A stretch of DNA of 64,000 nucleotides, taken from the NCBI RefSeq assembly GCF_023284045.1, contig NZ_JAKIKQ010000005.1:1-64000 (forward strand). Direction: 5' to 3'. The translations under genes and the position numbers were made by a program. How positions within the stretch are numbered: the first letter of the stretch is position 1; each line of letters starts with the position of its first letter. The DNA is from Shewanella kaireitica. GTDB lineage: Bacteria > Pseudomonadota > Gammaproteobacteria > Enterobacterales > Shewanellaceae. The notes beneath the pieces were generated by a model, which worked only from the letters and a program-made list of their open reading frames with translations, was not told where the DNA came from and did no database searches. Shown piece after piece: positions 18,570-28,037 of this stretch.

Positions 18570-19907
18570 TTATTCACTTTCGCCCACAATAATTAAGTCA
18601 CCGGTATCTTGGTCAATATAAGCGCCAATTGGCTGAGCTTGCTTCTTTCTTTCAGCCGCTTCGATAATTGCTGGGATCACCTTGTAAAAGAGACTAATTG
18701 CCATACGTGGGGTTTCACTCATTGGATAACCACCATTCATTGCGATGACAACTCCTGTCGCTTTATCCATGGCAAGAACTTGGCCGTGAATGCCTATCAT
18801 CGCTAAGATTTTATGCTGGTTAATATTGAGTACTCGAAACTGATCTTTATACCAACCGTCGGCGAGTTGCGCTTCTTTGCCTTTACTCCACGCTTGGCGC
18901 ACGGTGTCATTACCTTGTAATAAGCTATCTATAAATGCTGTTGGTACCACTTGCTGCTCGAGATAGTTCTTGCCGTCGTTTAGCAGCATTCTACCGATAC
19001 GGGCAAGATCTTTTGTTGTAGCATTTAAACCACCGGAAGCCATCGCACCGCCTGCGTGATCTGCCATTAGGTAGACATCGTTACTCACGCCCACTCGCTG
19101 GAAAATTTGTTCAAGGTTGGTTGCTAGGTTCTTGTAGGTTACATGTTCAACGATTTTACCAAGCACTTCTGTGTTAACACATTGGTAATCGTAGGCCTTG
19201 CCCATGGGAGCGTTATACTCGGTGACAAGAGGGAAGTAGTCACTAATGCCATTGGGGTAATCTTTGCTACCATCGCGATTGTATGACTGCGAAGTTGTCA
19301 TGCGGTTATCCCAAGATTGATGTGCTGGCACGTCCATAATGACTGAGGTTCGCATATCTGATACTTGTTGTATGGTCGCATTCTCCCAAGCTGTCCCCTT
19401 AAATTCTGGAAGATAATCAGTCACTTTCTTGCTCATGTCGAGTTTACCTTCTGCCACCGCAATTTGTGCTGCCATTGAGGTGAATGATTTAGTCACCGAC
19501 ATGTCGAGGTGGGGGGTATCTTGGTTCATGTTGTTCCAGTAGTGCTCATGCAGTAACTGGTTATCTCGCAAGACGACCATTGAGTGGTTCTTAACTCGAT
19601 CGCGTAAAAAGCTGCTAAGTGACATTTCTCCTTCAATATCGCTCACCATAATAGCGTCTAGATCTAACCTTTTGCTGTTGTCAAAAACTTCAGGGAGCAT
19701 GCCGTTAGTATCGAGTTTATAAGAGTGGGTAAACTTGTAAGCTTGAGGAAAAGTCGACGCGGCATTTTCGCCTTGATCCCAGTTGTTGATAGTGATTGCA
19801 TGATGTGCTGCGTTATTGACAAAGTCGGTATCAGGGCCTTGAAATTCAGCTGCATATGTCAATGAACTAGCGATTAAAACCGGCAGTGCGATAAGTGATT
19901 TTTTCAT
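18570..19907 (-). CDS. Exported serine hydrolase, beta-lactamase (class C-like) family
   Basis: A 445-residue protein with a signal peptide (about residues 1-19) and a penicillin-binding/beta-lactamase-like fold. The nucleophile motif SxxK is S137-V-T-K140, and a tyrosine-containing second motif lies in DYQCVNTEVLG. This branch includes esterases, 6-aminohexanoate-dimer-hydrolase-like enzymes and D-amino-acid peptidases rather than true beta-lactamases. Export and lone context suggest a periplasmic or secreted hydrolase; the substrate is unknown. Starts at ATG 19907 with GAGGAAAC upstream. Confidence 0.85.
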   Translation of the reverse strand: MKKSLIALPVLIASSLTYAAEFQGPDTDFVNNAAHHAITINNWDQGENAASTFPQAYKFTHSYKLDTNGMLPEVFDNSKRLDLDAIMVSDIEGEMSLSSFLRDRVKNHSMVVLRDNQLLHEHYWNNMNQDTPHLDMSVTKSFTSMAAQIAVAEGKLDMSKKVTDYLPEFKGTAWENATIQQVSDMRTSVIMDVPAHQSWDNRMTTSQSYNRDGSKDYPNGISDYFPLVTEYNAPMGKAYDYQCVNTEVLGKIVEHVTYKNLATNLEQIFQRVGVSNDVYLMADHAGGAMASGGLNATTKDLARIGRMLLNDGKNYLEQQVVPTAFIDSLLQGNDTVRQAWSKGKEAQLADGWYKDQFRVLNINQHKILAMIGIHGQVLAMDKATGVVIAMNGGYPMSETPRMAISLFYKVIPAIIEAAERKKQAQPIGAYIDQDTGDLIIVGESE

Positions 19908-19987
19908 GATGTTTCCTCTAGCTGAGCTGTTGTCACTTGATGCAGCAAGAATAGCGATGGCTGGGTTACTAGGCTTTTACTCTATCG

Positions 19988-20761
19988 TTAGTAATTCGTA
20001 GTAATGTTATTTTGTGGGTGAGCGGGGTTGCTAATTATGATAAAACCGCCAGGACTTGTTGTATCTGCTAGCGTCATAGCGTTAAACAGTGACCGACTGC
20101 TTATCCAGCCGCTGTTTCTATCAGTACTGCTTACATCTATAACGAGAAATGAATCGCTGCTAGCATGGTACGCAGCCAATGGTGAAGCCTGGCTTTCGCT
20201 AGTGGCGCTGGCATAGTTGATGATAACCAGTTTTTCGGGAGCATTGAGCGCAGATATCAGGCGCCTTTTTAAGGTTTTATAGAGCCCACTATGCAGCAGC
20301 ATATCGGCTAATATAGGTTGTATTTCACTGTTCAATCCCAGTTTTTTTGCAAGCGCATTTAGCTGGCAAAGTTGTAATCCACAATGGGTTCGAGTTATGT
20401 CATCCATCTCCTTACCAAACATGATTAACACTGACTCCTCAGAAAGTGCGGCTAAGGCTTGTTGGGTATAGTAATGAGTGTTTGCAGCAAGAGCGGGGAG
20501 CACTTTGAGTGAGGATATTGGAGAGCTTATTATTTTTTGAGCACGCAAGGCATTGGCCACAATTGTTATTGAGGTGATTTGGCTGCTCACTAAATGGGTT
20601 TGCTTTTCATAGTGTGGCGTGAGAGTAACAAGATCTCCGCTGGTATTATTGTCAGTATTACGGCCATTGGTTTTTTGATTGCTGCTAACGAATGGCACGG
20701 TGATGATGAATATGAGCAGCAGTAATGAAATAGCGAAGTCTAATCGGACTGTTCTATACAT
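19988..20761 (-). CDS. Membrane-anchored protein of unknown function
   Basis: A protein of about 257 residues with one N-terminal membrane helix (LDFAISLLLLIFIITVPFV) and a periplasmic domain of about 220 residues. The ATG at 20761 follows AAGGTG at good spacing and is chosen; upstream in-frame ATG 20818 and TTG 20833 are possible but place extra charged residues before the helix. The short basic head plus single helix recalls ExbD-like topology, but no ExbD motif is seen and no family is claimed. Contains C-x-L-Q-L-C type cysteines mid-domain. Confidence 0.55.
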   Translation of the reverse strand: MYRTVRLDFAISLLLLIFIITVPFVSSNQKTNGRNTDNNTSGDLVTLTPHYEKQTHLVSSQITSITIVANALRAQKIISSPISSLKVLPALAANTHYYTQQALAALSEESVLIMFGKEMDDITRTHCGLQLCQLNALAKKLGLNSEIQPILADMLLHSGLYKTLKRRLISALNAPEKLVIINYASATSESQASPLAAYHASSDSFLVIDVSSTDRNSGWISSRSLFNAMTLADTTSPGGFIIISNPAHPQNNITTNY

Positions 20762-20887
20762 AGGTGACACCTTGAGTGATAGCGATAATAAAGCGTTTTT
20801 TTTGCGGCCAAAATTCATATTGTAGGTTCTCAATGGAAGTCAAAAGCTTGTAGTCGCTAGGCTGCAATTCTATGCGCTATAGGAGAG

Positions 20888-21214
20888 TTAATGGGGCGTT
20901 TGAATGTTGATATTGATCAACGTGATACCAATGATGATCAGTAACATGCCGAGAATGATGTCGAGGTTCACAGCCTGGCCTCTTAGCGTGCCGATAATAA
21001 CGATGAGGATGATGCCAATACCACACCATAGTGAATAGGCAATTGCGGTCGGTATCTGTTGGGTTGATAGCGCCAAGAAGTAAAAGGCACTGGTATAACC
21101 CAGTGCGCAGCAAACCGAGGGAGCAAGGCGACTAAAACCTAATGTCATCGGCAGTAATGTGGTGGCAATCACTTCCGAAATAATCGCAATGGTTAGGTAG
21201 ATATAGTGACTCAT
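20888..21214 (-). CDS. SMR family small multidrug/cation transporter
   Basis: A 108-residue protein with four membrane helices. The invariant membrane glutamate is at position 14 (AIISEVIATTLLP) and the IAYSLWCGIGI segment contains the conserved aromatic/Gly stretch of helix 3. SMR proteins work as antiparallel dimers that exchange protons for quaternary ammonium compounds or guanidinium. Spacing and the QIPTAIAY motif fit the EmrE-like subgroup better than SugE, without certainty. A Pro replaces the common Lys after TTLL. Confidence 0.88.
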   Translation of the reverse strand: MSHYIYLTIAIISEVIATTLLPMTLGFSRLAPSVCCALGYTSAFYFLALSTQQIPTAIAYSLWCGIGIILIVIIGTLRGQAVNLDIILGMLLIIIGITLININIQTPH

Positions 21215-21309
21215 ATGCTGCTCTTGGTGACTTTACTTCTTTGGTCGATCTTACCGTTCGCTATCTAGACAAACATCACTAAGGTATTTAGTAAGTAGCG
21301 GTTATCCGT

Positions 21310-21957
21310 TTATCGAGGTTTAACGTAGTTGACCCAGTCACTAAGTTCTCTTGGATCGCCATATACTTTTACCCAGCGTAGAAAGCTTTGTGGGCAACGA
21401 GTATGCAGATTTAGCTGGCACCACGCATCAAGAGCGGCTTGGGTCGTGTAACCATTACAATAAGCATCAAACCCCTTATCAGCATGTCGCCAAAACTTGT
21501 GATCAATACGGCCTCGTTCTGCGAGGAATGGGTGCTCGCCTTTCGGGAGAGTAGACTTGCGGAATCCATGGCTGAGTGCATTGAGTACTTGCTGCAAAAT
21601 ATCGACTCCTATATCGGTCATAGTCAGTTCGTCAATGCGATTGATATCGTCACCAACTAGCAGGTAAATACGTTCAATGAGGTAATCAATGTTCGTTGAT
21701 ATCACGACGTCATAAGCCAAACTATCGAGCCTAGCTAGAATGCGGTCCCGATACTCCTCTTTACTAAACAGCTGATCTTTTAAAGCTTGGTTGAAAAGCC
21801 GAGTATTAGGGTGTTTGCTAGTTAGCTCTTTTTGTAACAGCGGGTAGCTGCGTAGATATTCCTTCGGCAGTAATGACAACAACTGCATTAATTCGGCTGT
21901 ATTGATGATTAATGTACCTAGCTCTGCATTGGCTTTAGTCGATAGTGTGCTTTTCAT
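21310..21957 (-). CDS. Soluble protein of unknown function
   Basis: A 215-residue, mainly helical cytoplasmic protein with no signal peptide or membrane helix. The second half contains several His, Trp and Cys residues (FWRHADKGFDAYCNGY, WCQLNLHTRCP), but no known metal-binding pattern is recognised. Starts at ATG 21957. It faces away from the outer-membrane gene at 22487. Confidence 0.6.
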   Translation of the reverse strand: MKSTLSTKANAELGTLIINTAELMQLLSLLPKEYLRSYPLLQKELTSKHPNTRLFNQALKDQLFSKEEYRDRILARLDSLAYDVVISTNIDYLIERIYLLVGDDINRIDELTMTDIGVDILQQVLNALSHGFRKSTLPKGEHPFLAERGRIDHKFWRHADKGFDAYCNGYTTQAALDAWCQLNLHTRCPQSFLRWVKVYGDPRELSDWVNYVKPR

Positions 21958-22486
21958 TATTGATTTCTAAATTTAATAAGAGAGGCGCAAGTGTATTCAG
22001 CCAAAATCCACTAGCATATTTTTAAGCTGATAGTGATGTGTAGTGCAAAATGCTATGGCAAAGTTTATCTGCAATATTTATTCTCTCGCCATGGAAGGCC
22101 TTTCAGCACATTCAAGGGGCTTGCTATCGGTAATGCTGCAGTTTTACTGTCATGGTTACTGCTCTTACAACCGAGCGTATGGCAATGAAAGCTGTTTAAG
22201 ATTGCAATTCCTTATTTGAAGTGGCGATCTAATATGTTGATTAATAGGTAAATATAATGATTTTTCATCTCTAAAAATGACTAAGCCTTTTAGTGATGCT
22301 TGGTAACTCCCGTCTGTTTAACATTGCCTCATCTTAACAAGCTGCTGCGATAGCTCCCTTTCAATTAGAGGGTTATCAATTCGAAGCTTGATAAATTAGC
22401 GAGGAACCTCCTCATTATTGAATGCCGCTTAAAATGGATTTAAGTGGTAACACAGGCAAGAAGCCTTTGTTATTTAGAGAGAGTAA
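21958..22486. other. 529-bp spacer between divergent genes
   Basis: No credible reading frame. It separates the 21310 gene (minus) from the outer-membrane protein gene (plus) and should hold the promoters of both. A small palindrome (GAGG...CCTC) is at 22401-22410. Nothing else stands out. Confidence 0.4.
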
Positions 22487-23170
22487 ATGATGAACAATCC
22501 AATTTTAGTTAGAACCGCGTTATCGGCATTAGTCCTGAGCGCTGCCATGGGAACAGCAATGGCAAGTGAATTCACTATCAACCCTATGGTCGGTGTCGCT
22601 AAGAATAAAGCAATGGGAACAAGCGCAGCGTTAGGCCTAGAAGCTGGGTATAAAGATTTTATTTTGGGTTATAGCTACACTGGTGACAGTAATAAAGACG
22701 ATCTGAGTAAGCATTTTGAACCGTTACAGCCAATGCCATTCGATAATGCAGCACAGCAAACTAAAGCACATTACAACGATGATTATAAAGCGCATACCGT
22801 TTATGCCGGTTACCAATTTGCGCTGGGCTCGGGTTATCTTGCATTGAAAGCGGGTGCTGAGTTTTCTACATTAAAAATGAACGCCGGCGTAGGTGTTTAT
22901 GATGTGATACCAGGCGGACAAAATCTGGTGGAGTCCGGTTCAATTTCTACATCGAGCAACACAGTTGTTAAGCCGATGGTTGGTGTTGGCTACTATATGG
23001 ATAATGGCTTGAACTTTAACCTTCACTACACCATTCATAGTGGCAACAGAGACATGAATGGCAGCGCTAAGCGCAGCGACAACAATAGTGCTGAAAAGGC
23101 GACATTTAATGGTCAAATCCCAGATAAAGATTTCAGCACATTAATGTTTACTGTGGGTTACCGCTTCTAG
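22487..23170 (+). CDS. Outer-membrane beta-barrel protein
   Basis: A 227-residue protein with a signal peptide (about residues 1-26, ending AMASE) and alternating amphipathic beta strands through the mature part; it ends in ...FTVGYRF, the C-terminal aromatic signal for outer-membrane barrel assembly. Length suggests an eight-stranded barrel of the OmpA/OmpW size class. No function can be named. Followed by a strong terminator. Confidence 0.75.
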   Translation: MMNNPILVRTALSALVLSAAMGTAMASEFTINPMVGVAKNKAMGTSAALGLEAGYKDFILGYSYTGDSNKDDLSKHFEPLQPMPFDNAAQQTKAHYNDDYKAHTVYAGYQFALGSGYLALKAGAEFSTLKMNAGVGVYDVIPGGQNLVESGSISTSSNTVVKPMVGVGYYMDNGLNFNLHYTIHSGNRDMNGSAKRSDNNSAEKATFNGQIPDKDFSTLMFTVGYRF

Positions 23171-23188
23171 CTCTATATCACTTTAGTT

Positions 23189-23219
23189 AGGCCTATAAGC
23201 ACCACTTATAGGCCTTTTT
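23189..23219 (+). terminator. Rho-independent terminator after the outer-membrane gene
   Basis: An 11-bp perfect stem (AGGCCTATAAG 23189-23199 with CTTATAGGCCT 23205-23215), a 5-base loop and a T tract (23215-23219). Confidence 0.9.
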
Positions 23220-23291
23220 ATTGCTGAAAATAAACCTGTGTTTGCTATTGAGCCGAATTTAGTTGCCGTTATTTGAAATAGAGAATGCATC

Positions 23292-23870
23292 ATGAAACAC
23301 CTATTTATTGGTTTTATCTTGTTATTATCATCTGCCAATGCCAATGCCAATGCCAATGCCAATGCCAATGCCAATGCCAATGCCAGCGCACACAGTGAGA
23401 GCTTTGAAACTTATGGTGATGTTGGTCAGTTTGCTATTCCATTGACGGCGTTATTTATTGCGTGGGCAAAGGATGATCCCCAAGGTATGTATCAGCTGGG
23501 TAAAGGTTGGGCATACACTCAAGCTGTCACCCATGGCCTAAAGTTGACGGTGCACGCGAGACGCCCTAATGGTGTAGATTGCAATAGCTTTCCAAGCGGG
23601 CATACGTCAAGTGCATTTAGTGGCGCGGCTTTTTTACATCACCGTTACGGTTGGCAGTATGGTTTGCCTGCCTATATTGCCGCCACAGGAGTCGGTGCTT
23701 CGCGCATTGAAGCGAGTAAGCATTGGCAGTTAGACGTATTAGCTGGTGCGGCAATAGCTTATGGCGTTAGCTACTTTGTAACAGAGCGTTGTACTATAAC
23801 AAACCTACAGCTAGCCCCTGCACGTTTTGGAAAAGATGGTCAGGGGCTGATGTTTAGCTACCGCTTTTAA
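23292..23870 (+). CDS. PAP2 superfamily phosphatase
   Basis: A 192-residue exported phosphatase. All three motifs of the lipid phosphatase/PAP2 signature are present: K-x6-RP (KLTVHARRP), PSGH (FPSGHTSS) and SR-x5-H-x3-D (SRIEASKHWQLD). Such enzymes dephosphorylate lipid phosphates such as undecaprenyl-PP or phosphatidic acid. The signal peptide is followed at once by eight Ala-Asn pairs encoded by a DNA hexamer repeat. The C-terminus ends in FSYRF, as in barrel proteins, so an outer-membrane location is possible. Its 3' end overlaps the convergent acetyltransferase gene by 17 bp. Confidence 0.87.
   Translation: MKHLFIGFILLLSSANANANANANANANANASAHSESFETYGDVGQFAIPLTALFIAWAKDDPQGMYQLGKGWAYTQAVTHGLKLTVHARRPNGVDCNSFPSGHTSSAFSGAAFLHHRYGWQYGLPAYIAATGVGASRIEASKHWQLDVLAGAAIAYGVSYFVTERCTITNLQLAPARFGKDGQGLMFSYRF
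23335..23382. repeat. Eight tandem copies of the hexamer CCAATG
   Basis: Eight perfect copies in a row, then a degenerate CCAGCG. It lies in frame in the PAP2 gene just after the signal-peptide hydrophobic core and encodes alternating Ala and Asn. As the unit is 6 bp, changes in copy number keep the frame. Confidence 0.95.
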
Positions 23871-24399
23871 TCAAACTATGCACTGGTTGTTTTAGCTGAA
23901 TGGCATAGCTGTCTATAGTGTAACCATCCTCTTGGTATTGCCTTTCAAACTTAAAGCCTAGTTTTTCCAGTACGTGAATTGAGCCTGTATTTTCTGGTAT
24001 TACCTCACCATAAACCTTATCAATAGTCATGTGCTCTTTGGCATAATCAATACAAGCTTGATTTGACTCAGTGGCGAAACCTTTGCCCCAGTGATCTGGA
24101 TGGAAACGATAGCCAATATCGATAGCATCAATGCGAGTTTCATTTTTAAAGCCACAAAAACCAATAACAGTGCCGGTCTCTTTTAACACGACAGCCCAGC
24201 GCGCAAAGCCGTATTTAGCGTACTCTTTAAGCCAAATATTTTTGATGATATTTGTCGCATCTTCAATACTTTCGCACATTCCAGCGTCGCCCGTGTAGCG
24301 GTTAACCTCTTCAGGGGCATTGAAATTATAAACTGCCTGCGCATCATCTAGATTGAATTCTCGAATAATCAACCGTGCTGTCTCTGTGATGATTTTCAT
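23854..24399 (-). CDS. GNAT family N-acetyltransferase (RimJ/RimL type)
   Basis: A 181-residue acetyltransferase of the GNAT fold. The opening ETARLIIREF and the acetyl-CoA-binding HPDHWGKGFATES segment are typical of the RimJ/RimL-like branch, which modifies protein N-termini or small amines. A later IPENTGSIHVLEKLGF segment is the usual motif B. Substrate unknown. Convergent with and overlapping the PAP2 gene by 17 bp. Confidence 0.88.
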   Translation of the reverse strand: MKIITETARLIIREFNLDDAQAVYNFNAPEEVNRYTGDAGMCESIEDATNIIKNIWLKEYAKYGFARWAVVLKETGTVIGFCGFKNETRIDAIDIGYRFHPDHWGKGFATESNQACIDYAKEHMTIDKVYGEVIPENTGSIHVLEKLGFKFERQYQEDGYTIDSYAIQLKQPVHSLIKSGS

Positions 24400-24688
24400 G
24401 TTACTTCCCTTCTCATTTCGGTATTGGCTTTTACTTTATATAGAAATATAAGCTAGATACAGTTTAACAATATCTAATCTAATACAGATTTCTAGTAAAG
24501 GTTGCCCTAAAAAGCTGGTTCCTCCTTGCTGATAGTTTTATAAGCGTAACATTTGCATAGCAGTGGAACGAGGGTAAAACAATAGAGCACTAGGACACAG
24601 TTTTTATACTGATAGGTATAACTCGTCCTCAAATCAATTATCATCAACTTGTTTTCAATTAGCGCTCAGATAGTCGAGAGAACCAGTA

Positions 24689-25237
24689 ATGAGTTATGAA
24701 CATTTTAAAGGCCGATATGAAGTCGAATTTAAGTTTCGTTTGCATGATAAAGCGAGCTTTTTAAAGATATTGAACGCAATAGACCATGAAGTCATGTTGC
24801 AAGATAACCTTGAATCTGACTGCTATTTTGATAATAAAGGCGAACTGCTTGCACAAGGAAAGAGTGTCTGTATACGCGAAATGGAGCCATCTGGCATTAA
24901 GCTCTGGATTGTTAAAGGCCCTGAGTCTGATCGCTGTGAAGCCACCAATATTACCGATGCTGTTAGCGCTAAGAGCATGCTTAAAACGATGGGCTATGAA
25001 GTTGCATTATCGATGCAGAAGACCCGTAGTATCTACTTTGTCGGCAAATTTCATATTACTGTCGATTATCTTCAAGGCTTGGGATATTTTGCTGAGTTCG
25101 CGATCATGACCGACGATGACACTTTGTTGGAGGAGTATCGGCTGCAGTTGCTGGAGTTAGCATCGAGGTTCGGCCTAACCAATGACGATATAGAACATCA
25201 ATCCTACCGCCAGCTACAGTCTCAGCTTTCATTGTGA
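24689..25237 (+). CDS. CYTH domain protein, class IV adenylate cyclase-like (CyaB type)
   Basis: A 182-residue CYTH fold protein. The signature ExExK is E11-V-E13-F-K15, followed by basic and acidic pairs expected in the triphosphate tunnel (CIREME, WIVKGPES, TVDYLQGLGYFAEF). The family includes CyaB-type adenylate cyclases, thiamine triphosphatases and tripolyphosphatases; length and the LGYFAEFAI motif fit the CyaB group best. Activity cannot be decided from sequence. Monocistronic. Confidence 0.8.
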   Translation: MSYEHFKGRYEVEFKFRLHDKASFLKILNAIDHEVMLQDNLESDCYFDNKGELLAQGKSVCIREMEPSGIKLWIVKGPESDRCEATNITDAVSAKSMLKTMGYEVALSMQKTRSIYFVGKFHITVDYLQGLGYFAEFAIMTDDDTLLEEYRLQLLELASRFGLTNDDIEHQSYRQLQSQLSL

Positions 25238-25436
25238 AAACAAGCGGCTGTCTAGCGTTTACGCTCTAGTGGTACTTAAGGGCGCGAAGTGCCTGGCAAT
25301 TGCTACTTGTTGCTACAGTTATGCGCAATTGAATCGTCGATAGGCTATTGTAAATCTCCCTTTTTAATCTCAAAAACTTGAATCCTCTAAACCCTCGACT
25401 AATCTTTGTTGAAGCTATATTCAACAAGGACTGTGA

Positions 25437-25829
25437 ATGGCGTTATCAAGTAAATTTCTCATCTTAACAGTAATAGGTTTAACGCCTATTGCACTGTCAT
25501 ATGGACTCTTTCCGACGCTTTCGCTGCACTTCCTGTTTGGAATTGAAGCGGAAGGGGTTAACTTCACGCATATTTTTCGCGCCGTTATGGGGCTCTATTT
25601 TGCCAATGCTGCATTTTGGCTGTTGGGCGCTTATAAGCAAAAGTATCGCCAAGCAGCCTTATACAGCCTAATTGTTTTTATGTTCGGTCTAGGCGCTGGG
25701 AGGTTACTCAGTTTAATGATTGATGGAATGTCTCACTGGTTATTATTTGTTTATCTCTTGCTAGAGGTTGGCTTTGGTGTGGCAGGTATTTTTATGCTTA
25801 AACAAGCACAAAGTGAGGGAATACAATGA
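25437..25829 (+). CDS. DUF4345-like membrane protein
   Basis: A 130-residue protein with four membrane helices and no long soluble part. The layout with GRLLSLMIDG in helix 3 resembles DUF4345 proteins, of unknown function. Its stop overlaps the ATG of the sulfatase gene (ATGA, 25826-25829), so the two are probably translationally coupled. Confidence 0.7.
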   Translation: MALSSKFLILTVIGLTPIALSYGLFPTLSLHFLFGIEAEGVNFTHIFRAVMGLYFANAAFWLLGAYKQKYRQAALYSLIVFMFGLGAGRLLSLMIDGMSHWLLFVYLLLEVGFGVAGIFMLKQAQSEGIQ

Positions 25830-27328
25830 GATTAGTATGCAAAACAATAATTCTGGTAATGTTCGCAGCACTGTCATGTAGCGCGAGTGCAGCCAAAGAT
25901 AAACCAAACATTTTCGTCATTTTTACCGATGATATTGGGATCTCTAATCTTAGTGCTTATCACAATGGGGTAATGAGCAGTCATACACCGAACATCGATA
26001 GCATTGCCGAAAAAGGTATGCTGCTAACAGATTACTATGCGCAACCATCTTGTACCGCTGGGCGTTCAGCCTTTATGACGGGGCAGTTTCCTGTCAGAAC
26101 GGGTATGCACACGGTAGGTCTACCTGGTGGCCCAGTAGGGCTAAATAAAGATACACCGACACTGCCAGAAGTTTTAAAAACAATGGGTTATATGACTGGT
26201 CAGTTTGGTAAAAATCACTTAGGTGATAGGGATGAGTTTTTACCGACTCAACACGGTTTTGATGAGTATTGGGGTTGGCTATATCACCTCAATGCAATGG
26301 AATACACTGAAGATCCTGATTGGCCAAAAGACAAAGCATTTCAAAAATTTGCTCCAAGAAATGTCATTTATGCTAAATCAGATGGAAAAGGGGGACAGAC
26401 AATTAAAGATGATGGTCCGCTACCCATTGAGAGAATGCGCACTTTAGATGATGAAGTTAACAAGCATGCAATTAACTTTATCGAAAGAGCGGTTAAAGCG
26501 GATAAACCTTTCTTTACTTGGTATTGCCCATCGCGAGGTCATGTATGGACTCACTTATCGCCTAAGTATGAAAAAATGCTCGGTACCAATGGTTGGGGCT
26601 TACAAGAAGTGGTGATGAAAGATCTCGATGACCATGTCGGTGAGATGCTGGCTAAAATTGAAGAGTTAGGCATTGCAGACAACACGATTATTATTTTCAC
26701 TGCCGATAATGGCCCTGAAATCATGACCTGGCCCGATGGTGGTATGACGCCATTTCATGGTGAGAAAGGCACTACTTGGGAAGGTGGTGTTCGAGCACCA
26801 TTTTTGATCCAATGGCCGAACAAAATCCCAGCTGGAAAGGTGAATAATGGCATGTTCGATGGTATGGATCTGTTGCCAACCTTAGTGGCTGCTGCTGGTG
26901 GTCCGCAAGATCTTAAACAAAAAATGCTTAAGGGATATAAAGGCTTCAAAGCTCATTTAGACGGTTATAACCAATTAGACATGTTGACTAAAGATAAGCC
27001 GTCGAGTCGTAAAGAGATCTTCTATTATGAGCGTACGAAACTGCAGGCGGTGCGGGTCGGTAATTGGAAAGCACATTTTGTGGTGCAAAATAATGGCTGG
27101 AGTGGAGCCAAAGAGGAACTAAATGCGCCACTACTGTTTAATTTACGTCAAGATCCTTATGAACGAGCAGCAGAAGAGTCAGGTATGTACCTTAAGTGGA
27201 TGGGGCAAAAAATGTGGGCCTTTGGGCCAGCGCAAGAAGCTGTTGCGCAGCATTTAGCAACTTTCAAACAGTGGCCTGCAGTGACTGCTGATAGCGGTCC
27301 TGTTAATAGTGGTGGGGTCGGCAATTAA
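25826..27328 (+). CDS. Exported arylsulfatase-type sulfatase
   Basis: A 500-residue sulfatase of the alkaline phosphatase superfamily. It has a signal peptide (about residues 1-23), metal-binding D35-D36 in FTDDIG, and the active-site motif C76-T-A-G-R80, where Cys would become formylglycine; the common form is CxPSR, and Ala-Gly here is a known sort of variation. ADNGPE later supplies further metal ligands. No formylglycine-generating enzyme gene is in the window. It hydrolyses sulfate esters, perhaps of algal polysaccharides or small molecules. Coupled to the DUF4345-like gene. Confidence 0.88.
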   Translation: MRLVCKTIILVMFAALSCSASAAKDKPNIFVIFTDDIGISNLSAYHNGVMSSHTPNIDSIAEKGMLLTDYYAQPSCTAGRSAFMTGQFPVRTGMHTVGLPGGPVGLNKDTPTLPEVLKTMGYMTGQFGKNHLGDRDEFLPTQHGFDEYWGWLYHLNAMEYTEDPDWPKDKAFQKFAPRNVIYAKSDGKGGQTIKDDGPLPIERMRTLDDEVNKHAINFIERAVKADKPFFTWYCPSRGHVWTHLSPKYEKMLGTNGWGLQEVVMKDLDDHVGEMLAKIEELGIADNTIIIFTADNGPEIMTWPDGGMTPFHGEKGTTWEGGVRAPFLIQWPNKIPAGKVNNGMFDGMDLLPTLVAAAGGPQDLKQKMLKGYKGFKAHLDGYNQLDMLTKDKPSSRKEIFYYERTKLQAVRVGNWKAHFVVQNNGWSGAKEELNAPLLFNLRQDPYERAAEESGMYLKWMGQKMWAFGPAQEAVAQHLATFKQWPAVTADSGPVNSGGVGN

Positions 27329-27348
27329 CTAAGTTGAATAGACGCGTT

Positions 27349-27378
27349 AAAAGCTCATCATAAACGATGAGCTTTTTT
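27349..27378 (+). terminator. Rho-independent terminator after the sulfatase gene
   Basis: An 11-bp stem (27349-27359 with 27366-27376, arms AAAAGCTCATC and GATGAGCTTTT) with a 6-base loop and a six-T tract. Confidence 0.9.
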
Positions 27379-27486
27379 GTCACTATCAGTACTGTGATTA
27401 GATAACCTTATTTTCTATCTGTATTTGTTTTCGATAAACTGCACTAGCATGTAGCCACAGTTACCACATTACATTGAAAGGAGCGG

Positions 27487-27963
27487 ATGATGATTGAACA
27501 AGGACAAGCTTTACCAGGGGGGACTCTGTCAGAACTAACAGCTGAAGGTATGTTAAACCATAACGTAGCAGAGCTATTTGCCAATAAAAAAGTAGTACTT
27601 TTTGCCGTGCCGGGTGCTTTTACCCCCACTTGCTCAGAAGCACATTTACCCGGTTTTGTGGTGATGGCTGATGAGTTTAAAGCGAAAGGTGTTGATATTA
27701 TTGCCTGCGTATCTGTTAATGATGCGTTTGTTATGAAAGCTTGGGGCGCAGCGCAAAATGCTTCAGAGCTTATGATGTTAGCCGACGGTGATGCAAGCTT
27801 TACCAAGGCGCTTGGGCTCGAGATGGATACGGCTGGTTTTGGTGGGATACGCTCACAGCGCTATGCCATGGTAGTTGATAATGGTGTGGTTACAACACTT
27901 AATGTTGAGGCGCCAAAGTCATTTGAAGTGAGTACTGCCGAGGCGGTTTTTGCAACGCTATAG
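27487..27963 (+). CDS. Peroxiredoxin, Prx5 family
   Basis: A 158-residue thiol peroxidase. The peroxidatic cysteine is C49 in PGAFTPTCSEAH, the Prx5 signature, with LPGF after it. Prx5 proteins reduce hydrogen peroxide and alkyl hydroperoxides using thioredoxin or glutaredoxin/glutathione. No glutaredoxin domain is fused. Two ATG codons stand in tandem (27487, 27490) behind GGAGCGG. Confidence 0.92.
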   Translation: MMIEQGQALPGGTLSELTAEGMLNHNVAELFANKKVVLFAVPGAFTPTCSEAHLPGFVVMADEFKAKGVDIIACVSVNDAFVMKAWGAAQNASELMMLADGDASFTKALGLEMDTAGFGGIRSQRYAMVVDNGVVTTLNVEAPKSFEVSTAEAVFATL

Positions 27964-27979
27964 CAAACCCTCTGTAATG

Positions 27980-28015
27980 CCATAAAAAAGGAGCTTTTAG
28001 GCTCCTTTTTTATGG
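27980..28015. terminator. Bidirectional rho-independent terminator
   Basis: A 15-bp perfect stem (27980-27994 with 28001-28015) with a 6-base loop; the arms carry an A run on one side and a T run on the other, so it can end both the peroxiredoxin gene and the convergent gene at 28038. Confidence 0.92.
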
Positions 28016-28037
28016 GGTGGTAACTTACTTATATACT

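Noticed and set aside
23183..23380. Minus-strand frame with a long Ala-Leu repeat
   Set aside because: It is the opposite strand of the CCAATG hexamer repeat in the PAP2 gene and includes the terminator region; no start signal.
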